Below are positions 45,101 to 52,048 of a stretch of 64,000 bases of DNA, in pieces. The notes beneath the pieces are model-generated. The model searched no databases. It was not told the origin of the DNA and saw only the letters and a program-made list of their open reading frames with translations. The stretch comes from Streptomyces sp. SID8374 (GTDB taxonomy: Bacteria; Actinomycetota; Actinomycetes; Streptomycetales; Streptomycetaceae). The stretch's first letter is position 1, and each line of letters begins with the position of its first letter. The position numbers and the translations under genes are program-made. The stretch is from NCBI RefSeq assembly GCF_009865135.1, contig NZ_WWGH01000001.1:1736001-1800000 (forward strand). Reading direction: 5' to 3'.

Positions 45101-46373
45101 GGCCTCCTCCGCAGAGGAGCACGCCAAGTCGGCGGAGAAGGCGGCCAAGAACGCCGCTTCACACGCCGAGGAGGCGGACGCGGCGGCGAAGCGGGCCGAG
45201 GAGTACCAGCGCGAGCAGGAGCGCAAGGAAAGGGCCGAGGCCGCCAAGGAACGGCAGGCAGACCCCGTCCGCGACGACCAGATGAAGAAGGCACTCGCGG
45301 AGGCAGGGCTCTCCTCAGAGGCGTACCAAGAAGCGCTGGCCGTGGCAGGCGGGAATCTCCTCGACTACCTGATGGAGAACGGAGCCGAGCTACTGGTCGA
45401 ACTCTTCTTCGAGGACATCAAAGCGTGCATCGACGATCCTGACATCCCCACCTGCCTCTGGGCCGTTGTCCAGAACCTCGGGCCTGCCAAGGCACTCAAG
45501 GTCACCAGCAAGCTGCCGAAGATCGCGAAAGCCATCGCGGGTATCAACACGTTCCTCGACAGGGCAGGAGAGGCGCGCAAGCACCTGAAGAAATACGAGG
45601 AGGCGCTGGAGAAGATCCAGGCAGCCACCTCCTGCCTGGCGGATGGCACGAAGGGGACGGGCAAGAAGTCGAGTGTCCGGCACATCGGCGCGGCCACGGC
45701 AGGAGCGGGTGCCAAGGCAAGCGGGACGGATCCCCTCGCGGCTGTGGAAGCGCGGTCCGTCCGGTCGCCGGGCAGCCGACAGCAGACGGTTGTCGGCACG
45801 CTCGCACAGAACTCATGGATCCGAACCGGCAGTGGCACCTGGGTCCAGGCCGGAAACCGAAACGCCGTAACCGTTCGCCCCACCACCGGTGCCCGTTCCG
45901 TGGGGTTCGCCCTGGCAGCGGAGCCGATCCTGGCCAAGCTCTGCAAAATCGGCTACGACAGCGGCGATTTGGCCACGGAAGCATTCCAAGCACGTCTGGA
46001 CGCCGGCTTCTGGGCAGCCAGTCGCAATATCGCCGTCGCGCGGGTCAAGGGCCCTGACGGCAAGCCACGGCTGGTACACGGGTTCAGCAGCGACACCCGT
46101 CATGCCGAAGAGCACATACTCAGCCAGCTCGATGCCAAGGACAAGGTCGTCGATCTGTATACGGAACGCGAACCCTGCCCCAAGCGGTGTACGCCTGCAC
46201 TGGCATCCGATCCTCGCTCCAAGGGTGCGAACATATCGTTCTCCATGCCCTACGCCGACCCGTCGACCCCCGACGGAAAATTCATGAACCAGATATGGAC
46301 GGAAACACTCGGTCAGTGGATCAACCAAGCGCGTGCACGACGCGGACTTCCGCCCATGCGAACGGAAAATTGA
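42123..46373 (+). CDS. Secreted ALF-repeat polymorphic toxin with C-terminal deaminase-like domain
   Basis: This 1,416-residue protein uses GTG at 42123, with GAGAGG 8 nt upstream. A signal peptide (about 21-43, ending GQASA) is followed by about four ALF repeats up to residue 275 (VREAARKALESTDPQAIREFL is typical). A huge Ala-rich coiled coil runs to about 1045, then a helical pre-toxin segment (about 1054-1190, NLLDYLMENGAELLVELFFED). The C-terminal about 140 residues carry H1327-A-E1329, then TEREPC(1352)-PKR-C1356. This HAE/PCxxxC pattern is that of zinc-dependent nucleic-acid deaminase toxins (XOO_2897/SCP1.201-like families). The CxxxC spacing is one residue longer than classical CxxC. 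Codons become less GC-biased toward the C-terminus, as in exchanged toxin tips. Confidence 0.82.
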   Translation: MIDGFWPRAGRNTPRARVPGAVRKAVCAALAVALLGGLAGQASAEERTYANGPADRARLLSALAQLPPPPAPPVRTALDRISADQDRQLVEDFAEFDDEEEVREAARKALESTDPQAIREFLERGEAEARQRAKDKRDGTDVTNRQKIEALRGTGGPHFNAEVERVLKGTARDRADFLAFGAEIARQRDRATEQNEQQRAAENRKRVEMLVAVGGPEVKRTAAEALATGDNQVIAQYLEKGYLLAAQQDADDRAAHERAQKEALEAAERLRKLAENAARAAGARTKLIAAHGDAVKALKTASNAMNAAAAASREADRMLAADRAGKSLSDYGPVKAEVVRQLGIAEDASRQSQVAAARAKVQADVLMETGLPHGTQWSDVAAGIAAAAEAAFKAASTARHAVDASAANAAGLNSQNQAQLHEQQARSWRANAEQHAKAAAGLATAVAKQAKIAEAAAAKSRQARIDAEKAEKSAWAHAQKTREARVEAQRQAKVAAAQRVIAEQERALAEAARIRAEQERDKADAARARAEAEQRTASAKRAEAQAAAATAAGLRARAATQEGIASEADEKARGEESRARQARNKAVEAERLHRTEDARARAMEALAAAARGGEHADTARAAATEARGAANAAGTAAGQARSAADAATGASVRSRKAAIESAGAAARARAAATEATAHAAKADAAANKAEAAAFRADAAANKAETEAARTRAATQRANAKAAEATAQEARAGTAAHEASRLAGLSAIQANQSLQAANRTREEADGATQEAAMARVQAGVASDAAAAARTTAAAIADPADTAIRLTAPFAGKDVDADFAAAVAAAALVVGKEQLASAEAKAADAAKAADAAEAAAARANAQVAPAFKAAAAAARSSADAARSSVAAMKSAAAAAEDGVKARAAAARADEADAQAQADAKQARAAADQAFKNAAAARTAAAQAEAEAKRARGAATDAENQAAAANSAATFAEKEAATAQTAAAQADKDAADAAKLASSAEEHAKSAEKAAKNAASHAEEADAAAKRAEEYQREQERKERAEAAKERQADPVRDDQMKKALAEAGLSSEAYQEALAVAGGNLLDYLMENGAELLVELFFEDIKACIDDPDIPTCLWAVVQNLGPAKALKVTSKLPKIAKAIAGINTFLDRAGEARKHLKKYEEALEKIQAATSCLADGTKGTGKKSSVRHIGAATAGAGAKASGTDPLAAVEARSVRSPGSRQQTVVGTLAQNSWIRTGSGTWVQAGNRNAVTVRPTTGARSVGFALAAEPILAKLCKIGYDSGDLATEAFQARLDAGFWAASRNIAVARVKGPDGKPRLVHGFSSDTRHAEEHILSQLDAKDKVVDLYTEREPCPKRCTPALASDPRSKGANISFSMPYADPSTPDGKFMNQIWTETLGQWINQARARRGLPPMRTEN

Positions 46374-46405
46374 CGATGGACAGAAAGATCGAGCGGGGAG
46401 GAAAT

Positions 46406-46831
46406 ATGGAGAAGGGAACGAGCGACGATGACCTCGGTGGAGCCCCTGGAAGATGTACGCCTTCTGAGGAGATCCGGCTCATGCACATCGCTCTCGCCGT
46501 GTGCGACGTTCTGCGGTATGCGGGGATGCCGGCGGTCTATGTCGGCCTGCTCGGCGCAGGCGCATCCGGAGCAGTCGTCTCCCATGATCCGTACAGCGAC
46601 GATTCAGCGGGTGTGTACGTCCACTGGATGTCCAGCCCTGCCTTGGTCCAGCAGGTCACACGGCCCGAGGGACCGGACCCTCGGGCCGTGGCGCTCGGCT
46701 CCGCCGCCCGGCAGGCCATGCACCCCGCCCTGCGCAGCATTCTTGAGGCCGCGGGGTGGAAAGTGACGGATCATGTCGATTCCGCCTCCGGGACGGAACG
46801 CCTGAAGATCTCGGCAGAAACCGCCGTGTGA
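46406..46831 (+). CDS. Candidate immunity protein for the deaminase toxin
   Basis: This 141-residue protein has no signal peptide or membrane helix, so it is cytosolic. The ATG at 46406 follows GGGGAGGAAAT, a strong ribosome binding site 32 nt past the toxin stop; an in-frame ATG at 46376 is less well placed. The sequence (EEIRLMHIALAVCDVLRYAGMPAVYVGLLG, YVHWMSSPALVQQV) gives a compact alpha/beta fold I cannot assign to a family. Its place directly behind a toxin tip and lower-GC start region are what one expects of an immunity gene. Function is inferred from position alone. Confidence 0.65.
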   Translation: MEKGTSDDDLGGAPGRCTPSEEIRLMHIALAVCDVLRYAGMPAVYVGLLGAGASGAVVSHDPYSDDSAGVYVHWMSSPALVQQVTRPEGPDPRAVALGSAARQAMHPALRSILEAAGWKVTDHVDSASGTERLKISAETAV

Positions 46832-46869
46832 CTCACCTGTGGCCGATGGGCTGAGAGGTCCGTCCGCGG

Positions 46870-47865
46870 TCAGCCGCTGCCCTCCGGCGGCCAGGGGTCG
46901 CCCCAGGCGATGTCCCTGGCCGCCCGGTACAGCTCGCCGTGGCGCTTGGTGACCGTGGAGCGGGACAGGCCCTCGTCGCGGGTGCAGAGCTCCAGCAGGA
47001 CCTGGCCCTTGCGGATCTGGGGCCTGCGGGTGATGCGGGCGGGGGCCGGGGTGGCGGGGAAGCGGGTGGCGACGACGTAGCTGAACTTCTCGTCCTCGTG
47101 GCTGAGCGAGCCGCCCTTGACCTGGCGGTGCAGCGAGGAGCGGCTGACCCGGGCCGAGAAATGGCACCAGTCGGTGCCGGGGGCGATCGGGCAGGCCTCG
47201 TCGTGCGGGCAGGGGGCGGCGATGCTCAGCCCGGCGGCGATCAGCCGGCCCCGGGCCTCGATGATCCGCGCGTAGCCGTCGGGGGTGCCCGGCTCCACGA
47301 TGACGACGGCCTGCCCGGCCGCTGCCGCCGCGTCGACCAGCTCGGTCCTGGCCTGCGCGGTCAGCTCCTTGAGTACGTAGCTGACGGTGACCAGGTCCGC
47401 CGGGGCCAGCTCCAGCGCCGCACCGATCCGGGCCCGCTCCCAGCGCGCCTCCCGCAGCCCCGGCACCCCGGACGCCTCGGCCAGTTCGCGGCCGAGCGCG
47501 AGGGCGGGCTCGGCCCAGTCCAGGACGGTCGTCGCCGCCCCCTCCCAGGCCCCGGCCACCGCCCAGCTCGCCGCTCCCGTGCCGCCGCCGACATCCGTGT
47601 GGGTGGCGGGTGACCAGTCCGGCGCGGCCTCCACGAGGGCGTCGAGGGCGGAGCGTACGGCCTCGAAGGTGGCGGGCATCCGGTACGCGGCGTACGCGAC
47701 GACGTCGGAGCGGTCCCGCAGGATCGGGGCGTTGGTCGGGGTCTCCCCGCGGTAGCTGGCGATCAGCCGGTCGACGGCCTGCGTGGCCTGCTTCGGCGGC
47801 AGCCCGTCGAGGAGACCGGCCAGTGCCGCGCGCAGGGACTGGGCGGTGGGGAGGGTGGCGTTCAC
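46870..47865 (-). CDS. Rsm22-like small-subunit rRNA/mitoribosome-type methyltransferase
   Basis: This 331-residue protein belongs to the Rsm22 family, SAM-dependent methyltransferases related to a mitochondrial ribosome assembly factor. Motif I is THTDVGGGTGAASWAV near residue 90; later DLVTVSYVLKEL, a conserved Cys/His patch (APCPHDEACPIAPGTDWCHFSARV) and a C-terminal segment with CTRDEGLSRSTVTKRHG are all diagnostic. The GTG at 47865 lies exactly six bases past a TACAAT hexamer and no ribosome binding site is seen, so the mRNA is likely leaderless. The Cys residues may hold an iron-sulfur cluster. Confidence 0.88.
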   Translation of the reverse strand: MNATLPTAQSLRAALAGLLDGLPPKQATQAVDRLIASYRGETPTNAPILRDRSDVVAYAAYRMPATFEAVRSALDALVEAAPDWSPATHTDVGGGTGAASWAVAGAWEGAATTVLDWAEPALALGRELAEASGVPGLREARWERARIGAALELAPADLVTVSYVLKELTAQARTELVDAAAAAGQAVVIVEPGTPDGYARIIEARGRLIAAGLSIAAPCPHDEACPIAPGTDWCHFSARVSRSSLHRQVKGGSLSHEDEKFSYVVATRFPATPAPARITRRPQIRKGQVLLELCTRDEGLSRSTVTKRHGELYRAARDIAWGDPWPPEGSG

Positions 47866-47871
47866 CGCCGA

Positions 47872-47877
47872 ATTGTA
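47872..47877 (-). promoter_or_regulatory. -10 element of a leaderless promoter for the Rsm22-like gene
   Basis: TACAAT on the minus strand, 6 nt before the GTG. No matching -35 was found. Confidence 0.45.
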
Positions 47878-48092
47878 GGCGGAGGGGGAACCCTCGGGCG
47901 CATTCCGCTTGGCCGGGGCCGGAGAGGGTACGGGGTCCCCGCGGTGAGGTCCGCGTAACCGGTCCGGAACAGGTTTTCCGCGAACTCCACGCGGTCGGAA
48001 GGTGATTGCTACGCTGGCCCGCGCGAGATCGGGAAGCGGGACGAGGCGCGCGGCGCACGGCACGAGACCGGGTTCGGTCCATCGGGGGAGCC

Positions 48093-49412
48093 ATGAGACA
48101 GAAGGTCGTGCGGCTGGCCCTGGTCGGCGGGGTGGTCTTCCTCGCCCTGCTCCTCCTTCTGGCGACCTGCGGCGGCAGCCCGGACAGCCCGAGCGGCAAA
48201 GGCGCCTCCCCCACCCCGGCGAAGCGGGTGATGCCGAGCGCGGGAGCGGTGACCCGGCTCACCGTTCCGCCGGAGTACACCACCGACCGGGGCTGGGAGA
48301 TCATCGGCTCCTCCCCCGAGGTCGCCGTCTCCCACGCCACGGGCCGACTCGCCTACCTGGAGCGGCTGAACGGCAACCGCTACCGCCTGCGCACCGTCGA
48401 CACCGCCACCGGGAAGCTGGGCTGGCGCGGTCAGGCCTGGCGGCCGCCGGACCCGCTGCACTACCCGAGGCTCGCCACGGTCACCGCCGACGACCGGCAG
48501 TTCTTCGTGACCTGGTCGTACGGGAAGGTCGGCGACGGGATGACCCCGGCGTCCACCTTCGTCTCCCTCGACGTGTACGACGTGACGGACGGCTCCCGGC
48601 ACCGCGTCGAGGTGCCGTGGTCCGGCGCCCCGAACGTCATCACGAGCGGCCCGGAGATCGTGATCAGCGACGGCAAGGCCAACAGCACCCTGGTCGACCC
48701 GGTCACCGGCACGGTCTCCGAACTGAGCGCGGACGAGCTGAAGTACCCCAAGGGCTGCCCGGCCTGCAAGCAGCTCACCGAGGTGTACGGGCAGACGGCG
48801 GCCGGGCTGCTCGTCGGCGGGGCGCGGGAGTTCTGGGTGCGCGGCGGCTGGTTCAGCCGGAACGTGGCGCCCAAGGGCACCGACAAGGGCAGCGGCGTGG
48901 TGACGTCGGTGACGGCGGACCGGGTGCTGGCGAAGTGGGCCCTGGCGAAGAAGTCCGAGCGGGCGGCCACCCATGAGCTGTGGACGGTGCACGACGCGGC
49001 GACCGGCAAGCCGCTGGTCTCGGTGGAGTGCCACCGGCCCGCCATAAAGCCCGGCCGCTACCCGCAGGCGGTCCTCTCCCCCTCGGGCGACCACCTGATC
49101 GCCGGGAACCTGGCCTTCGACCTGGCGGCGGCCCAGGGCCACTGCTTCGAGGCGGCGGACGGCTCCAGCCATCTGACGCTGGCCACGGTGACGGACGACG
49201 GCATCGCGTACGGGGCCGAGAACGCGCGCGACGCCTCGGAGGCGCTCTCCGGGGGCGGGCTGCCGGTCGCGGTGGATCTCGCGAACTGGACGACCGAGCA
49301 GCTGTCGCGCAACGCCCTGCTGCCGGGGATGGAGACGACGGGGGTCGGGGTGTTCCGCTGGACGGACCGGCAGGAGCGGACGCATCTGATCGGGTATCCG
49401 CGTACCGACTGA
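48093..49412 (+). CDS. Membrane-anchored or lipoprotein beta-propeller-like protein
   Basis: This 439-residue protein has one N-terminal helix (LALVGGVVFLALLLLLATCGG), whose ATC could be a non-classical lipobox. A Ser/Pro linker leads to a long beta-rich domain with repeated strands such as RYRLRTVDTATGKLGWRGQ and HELWTVHDAATGKPLVSVECH, suggesting a PQQ-like propeller. No catalytic motif. The ATG at 48093 follows GGGGGAG. The gene's last seven codons and stop form the first unit of a 33-bp tandem repeat. Function unknown. Confidence 0.8.
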   Translation: MRQKVVRLALVGGVVFLALLLLLATCGGSPDSPSGKGASPTPAKRVMPSAGAVTRLTVPPEYTTDRGWEIIGSSPEVAVSHATGRLAYLERLNGNRYRLRTVDTATGKLGWRGQAWRPPDPLHYPRLATVTADDRQFFVTWSYGKVGDGMTPASTFVSLDVYDVTDGSRHRVEVPWSGAPNVITSGPEIVISDGKANSTLVDPVTGTVSELSADELKYPKGCPACKQLTEVYGQTAAGLLVGGAREFWVRGGWFSRNVAPKGTDKGSGVVTSVTADRVLAKWALAKKSERAATHELWTVHDAATGKPLVSVECHRPAIKPGRYPQAVLSPSGDHLIAGNLAFDLAAAQGHCFEAADGSSHLTLATVTDDGIAYGAENARDASEALSGGGLPVAVDLANWTTEQLSRNALLPGMETTGVGVFRWTDRQERTHLIGYPRTD

Positions 49413-49490
49413 GCCCAGGAAAGCGGGTATCCGCGTACCGGCTGACCCCAGAAAAGCGGGTATCCGCGTACCGGCTGAGCCCCGGGAAGC
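49392..49490. repeat. 33-bp tandem repeat, three units, carrying the stop codon
   Basis: Units at 49392-49424, 49425-49457 and 49458-49490 differ at only a few positions. Each begins GGGTATCCGCGTACCG and contains an in-frame TGA, the first of which ends the upstream CDS. Read-through would translate to repeats ending GYPRT. It ends two bases before the convergent MFS stop. Confidence 0.9.
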
Positions 49491-49492
49491 GC

Positions 49493-50926
49493 CTAGAGAG
49501 TTCCCTGACCCATCCGCTGCCACGGCCTGCACAGCCCCAGGAAGCAGCCCACCGCCGCCACCGCGCACACCACCTGCACGACCGCCATCGGGACGGCCGT
49601 GTCCTCCCCCGCGATCCCGACCAGCGGCGAGGCGATCGCCCCGATCAGGAACGAGGACGTGCCGAGCAGCGCGGAGGCCGAGCCTGCCGCGTGCTTGGTG
49701 CGCATCAGGGCCTGGGCGTTGGTGTTGGGCATCGCGACACCCATCGCCGACATCAGCACGAAGAGCCCGGCCGCGATGGGCAGGAGCCCCACCTCGCCGA
49801 ACACGCCCGTGGTCATCAGCAGCAGCGCCACCGCCGCCAGCACGATGACGGCGAGGCCGAAGCCGAGCACCTTGTCCAGGCTGATCCGGCCCACCAGCAG
49901 CTTGCCGTTGATCTGGCCGACGGCGATCAGGCCGATCGAGTTGAGGCCGAACAGCAGGCTGAAGGTCTGCGGGGAGGCCCCGTAGATCTCCTGAACGACG
50001 AAGGGGGAGGCGGAGATGTACGCGAACAGGACGGCGAAGGCGAGCCCGCCGGTGATCATGTAGCCGGTGAAGACCCGGTCCGCGAGCAGTCCGCGCATCG
50101 TGCGCAGGGCCTCGCCGACGCCGCCGGTGTGGCGGCTGCCGGGCGGCAGGGTCTCGTGCAGCCACTTCCAGACGACGAGGGTGAGCACGATGCCGACGCC
50201 GGTCAGGACGACGAAGATGCCGCGCCAGTCGGTGAAGCGCATGACCTGCCCGCCGATCAGCGGGGCGATGATCGGGGCGACCCCGGAGATCAGCATCAGG
50301 GTGGAGAAGAACCGGGCCATCTCCACGCCGTCGTAGAGGTCGCGCACCACCGCCCGGGCGATCACGATGCCCGCCGCGCCCGCGAGCCCCTGGAGGAGGC
50401 GGAAGCCGATGAGGAGTTCGGCGGAGGGGGCGAGGGCGCAGATCGCGGTGGCGATGACGTAGACGACCATGCCGAGGAGCAGCGGCCTGCGGCGGCCCCA
50501 CCGGTCGCTCATCGGTCCGACGACCAGCTGGCCGAGCGCCATCCCGGCCAGGCACGCGGTCAGCGTGAGCTGGATGGTGGCGGCGGGGGCGGAGAGGGAG
50601 TCGGTGACGGCCGGGAGCGCCGGGAGGTACATGTCCATGGAGAGCGGCGGCAGGGCGGTGAGCCCGCCGAGGACCATGGTGACCAGGAACCCGGTGCGCC
50701 GGGCCGCCTTGGCGGCGGGGGCGGTGAGACCGGCCGCCTGTGGGGCGCCTGGGCTTCCAGGGGCCGTCGGAAGGCCGGCCGGGGCGGTGACCTGCGGGGC
50801 GCCCGGGTCGACGGAGAGGGCGCCGGCGTCCCCGTGCGGGGGGAGCGGCGCGCTGTCGGTTCCGGGACCGGTCCCGGAGGTGGGTATGTGTTCTCGCTGG
50901 GCCCGGCTGCCGCCGCTGTCCGGCAT
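49493..50926 (-). CDS. MFS multidrug transporter, Bcr/CflA family
   Basis: This 477-residue protein has an about 75-residue Pro/Ala/Gly-rich cytoplasmic leader, then 12 helices with the Bcr/CflA marks LPPLSMDMYLPALPAV, GPMSDRWGRRRPLLLG and RFLQ-type GFRLLQGLAGAAGIVIARAVVRDLYDG. The ATG at 50926 has GGAG at a 6-nt spacer; a GTG four codons upstream does not. Bicyclomycin, sulfonamide or cysteine-type substrates are known in the family; this one is unassigned. Confidence 0.92.
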   Translation of the reverse strand: MPDSGGSRAQREHIPTSGTGPGTDSAPLPPHGDAGALSVDPGAPQVTAPAGLPTAPGSPGAPQAAGLTAPAAKAARRTGFLVTMVLGGLTALPPLSMDMYLPALPAVTDSLSAPAATIQLTLTACLAGMALGQLVVGPMSDRWGRRRPLLLGMVVYVIATAICALAPSAELLIGFRLLQGLAGAAGIVIARAVVRDLYDGVEMARFFSTLMLISGVAPIIAPLIGGQVMRFTDWRGIFVVLTGVGIVLTLVVWKWLHETLPPGSRHTGGVGEALRTMRGLLADRVFTGYMITGGLAFAVLFAYISASPFVVQEIYGASPQTFSLLFGLNSIGLIAVGQINGKLLVGRISLDKVLGFGLAVIVLAAVALLLMTTGVFGEVGLLPIAAGLFVLMSAMGVAMPNTNAQALMRTKHAAGSASALLGTSSFLIGAIASPLVGIAGEDTAVPMAVVQVVCAVAAVGCFLGLCRPWQRMGQGTL

Positions 50927-51015
50927 TCTCGTCTCCACATCGTTGAATCCGCATCTATGCTCTCAGCTCGGCCGCAGTGGTCGATACCTATTTCGGGCTG
51001 GTTGGGGTGGCGGGC

Positions 51016-52011
51016 ATGGGCGGGACGGTGCGCTGGGGTGTTCTGGCGACGGGCGGTATCGCCGCGACCTTCACGGCGGACGTACAGGCGCTGCCCGACG
51101 CCGAGGTGGTGGCCGTCGCCTCGCGTACGGAGGCGTCGGCGCGGGCCTTCGCCGAGCGCCACGGGATCGCCCGGGCCTACGGGAGCTGGGCGGAGCTGGT
51201 CGCCGACGACGCGGTGGACGTGGTGTACGTGGCCACCCCGCACTCGGCGCACCACGCGGCTACGGCGCTCGCGCTGAAGGCCGGAAAGCATGTGCTGTGC
51301 GAGAAGGCGTTCACGCTCAACAGCCGGGAGGCGCGGGAGCTGGTGGCGCTCGCCCGGGACCATGACCTCTTCCTGATGGAGGCCATGTGGACCTACCTCA
51401 ACCCGGTGGTCCGCCGGCTGACCGAGCTGGTGCGGGACGGGGCGATCGGCGAGATCCGTACCGTACAGGCGGACTTCGGCTTCGCGGGCGACTTCGCCCC
51501 CGGCCACCGGCTGCGCGACCCGGACCTCGGCGGCGGCGCTCTGCTGGACCTCGGCGTCTACCCGGTCTCCTTCGCGCACCTGCTGCTGGGCGAGCCGGAC
51601 CGCGTCCAGGCCGACGCGCTGCTCTCCCCCGAGGGCGTCGACCTGAACACGGGGATGCTGCTGGGCTGGGAGTCGGGCGCCACCGCGCTGCTCTCCTGCT
51701 CCATCGTGGGCCACCACCCGACGGCGGCCACCGTCATCGGCACGGAGGGCCGGATCGACCTCCCGCGCGACTTCTTCCACCCGGACCACTTCGTGCTGCA
51801 CCGCCCGGGCAGGGAGCCGGAGACGGTCACCTCGGGGCCCGGGCCGCAGGGCCTGTCGGGCATGCAGTACGAGGCGGCCGAGGTGGCGCGCGCGGTCCGG
51901 GCGGGTGAGACGGAGTCCCCGCTCGTACCGCTGGAGGGCACGCTCGCGGTGATGCGGACGCTCGACGCGGTACGGGACCGCATCGGCGTCCGCTACCCGG
52001 CGGACAGCTGA
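51016..52011 (+). CDS. Gfo/Idh/MocA-family NAD(P)-dependent oxidoreductase
   Basis: This 331-residue protein opens with VRWGVLATGGIAATFTADV (Rossmann, a GxGxIA-like turn) and has EKAFTLNSREARELV with the family Glu-Lys (normally EKP), and DLGGGALLDLGVYPVSFAHLL near the substrate pocket. Related proteins are trans-dihydrodiol or sugar dehydrogenases. ATG at 51016 after GGGGTGG; GTG at 50977 is a weaker alternative. It shares a 90-nt divergent promoter with the Bcr/CflA transporter. Substrate unknown. Confidence 0.9.
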   Translation: MGGTVRWGVLATGGIAATFTADVQALPDAEVVAVASRTEASARAFAERHGIARAYGSWAELVADDAVDVVYVATPHSAHHAATALALKAGKHVLCEKAFTLNSREARELVALARDHDLFLMEAMWTYLNPVVRRLTELVRDGAIGEIRTVQADFGFAGDFAPGHRLRDPDLGGGALLDLGVYPVSFAHLLLGEPDRVQADALLSPEGVDLNTGMLLGWESGATALLSCSIVGHHPTAATVIGTEGRIDLPRDFFHPDHFVLHRPGREPETVTSGPGPQGLSGMQYEAAEVARAVRAGETESPLVPLEGTLAVMRTLDAVRDRIGVRYPADS

Positions 52012-52012
52012 C

Positions 52013-52048
52013 CTGCCTCTACGGCTGCCTCTACGGCTGCCGTTACGC
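52013..52048. repeat. 12-bp tandem repeat at a convergent gene end
   Basis: CTGCCTCTACGG occurs at 52013 and 52025, with a degenerate third copy at 52037-52048 that contains the stop codon of the phoD gene. Confidence 0.75.
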
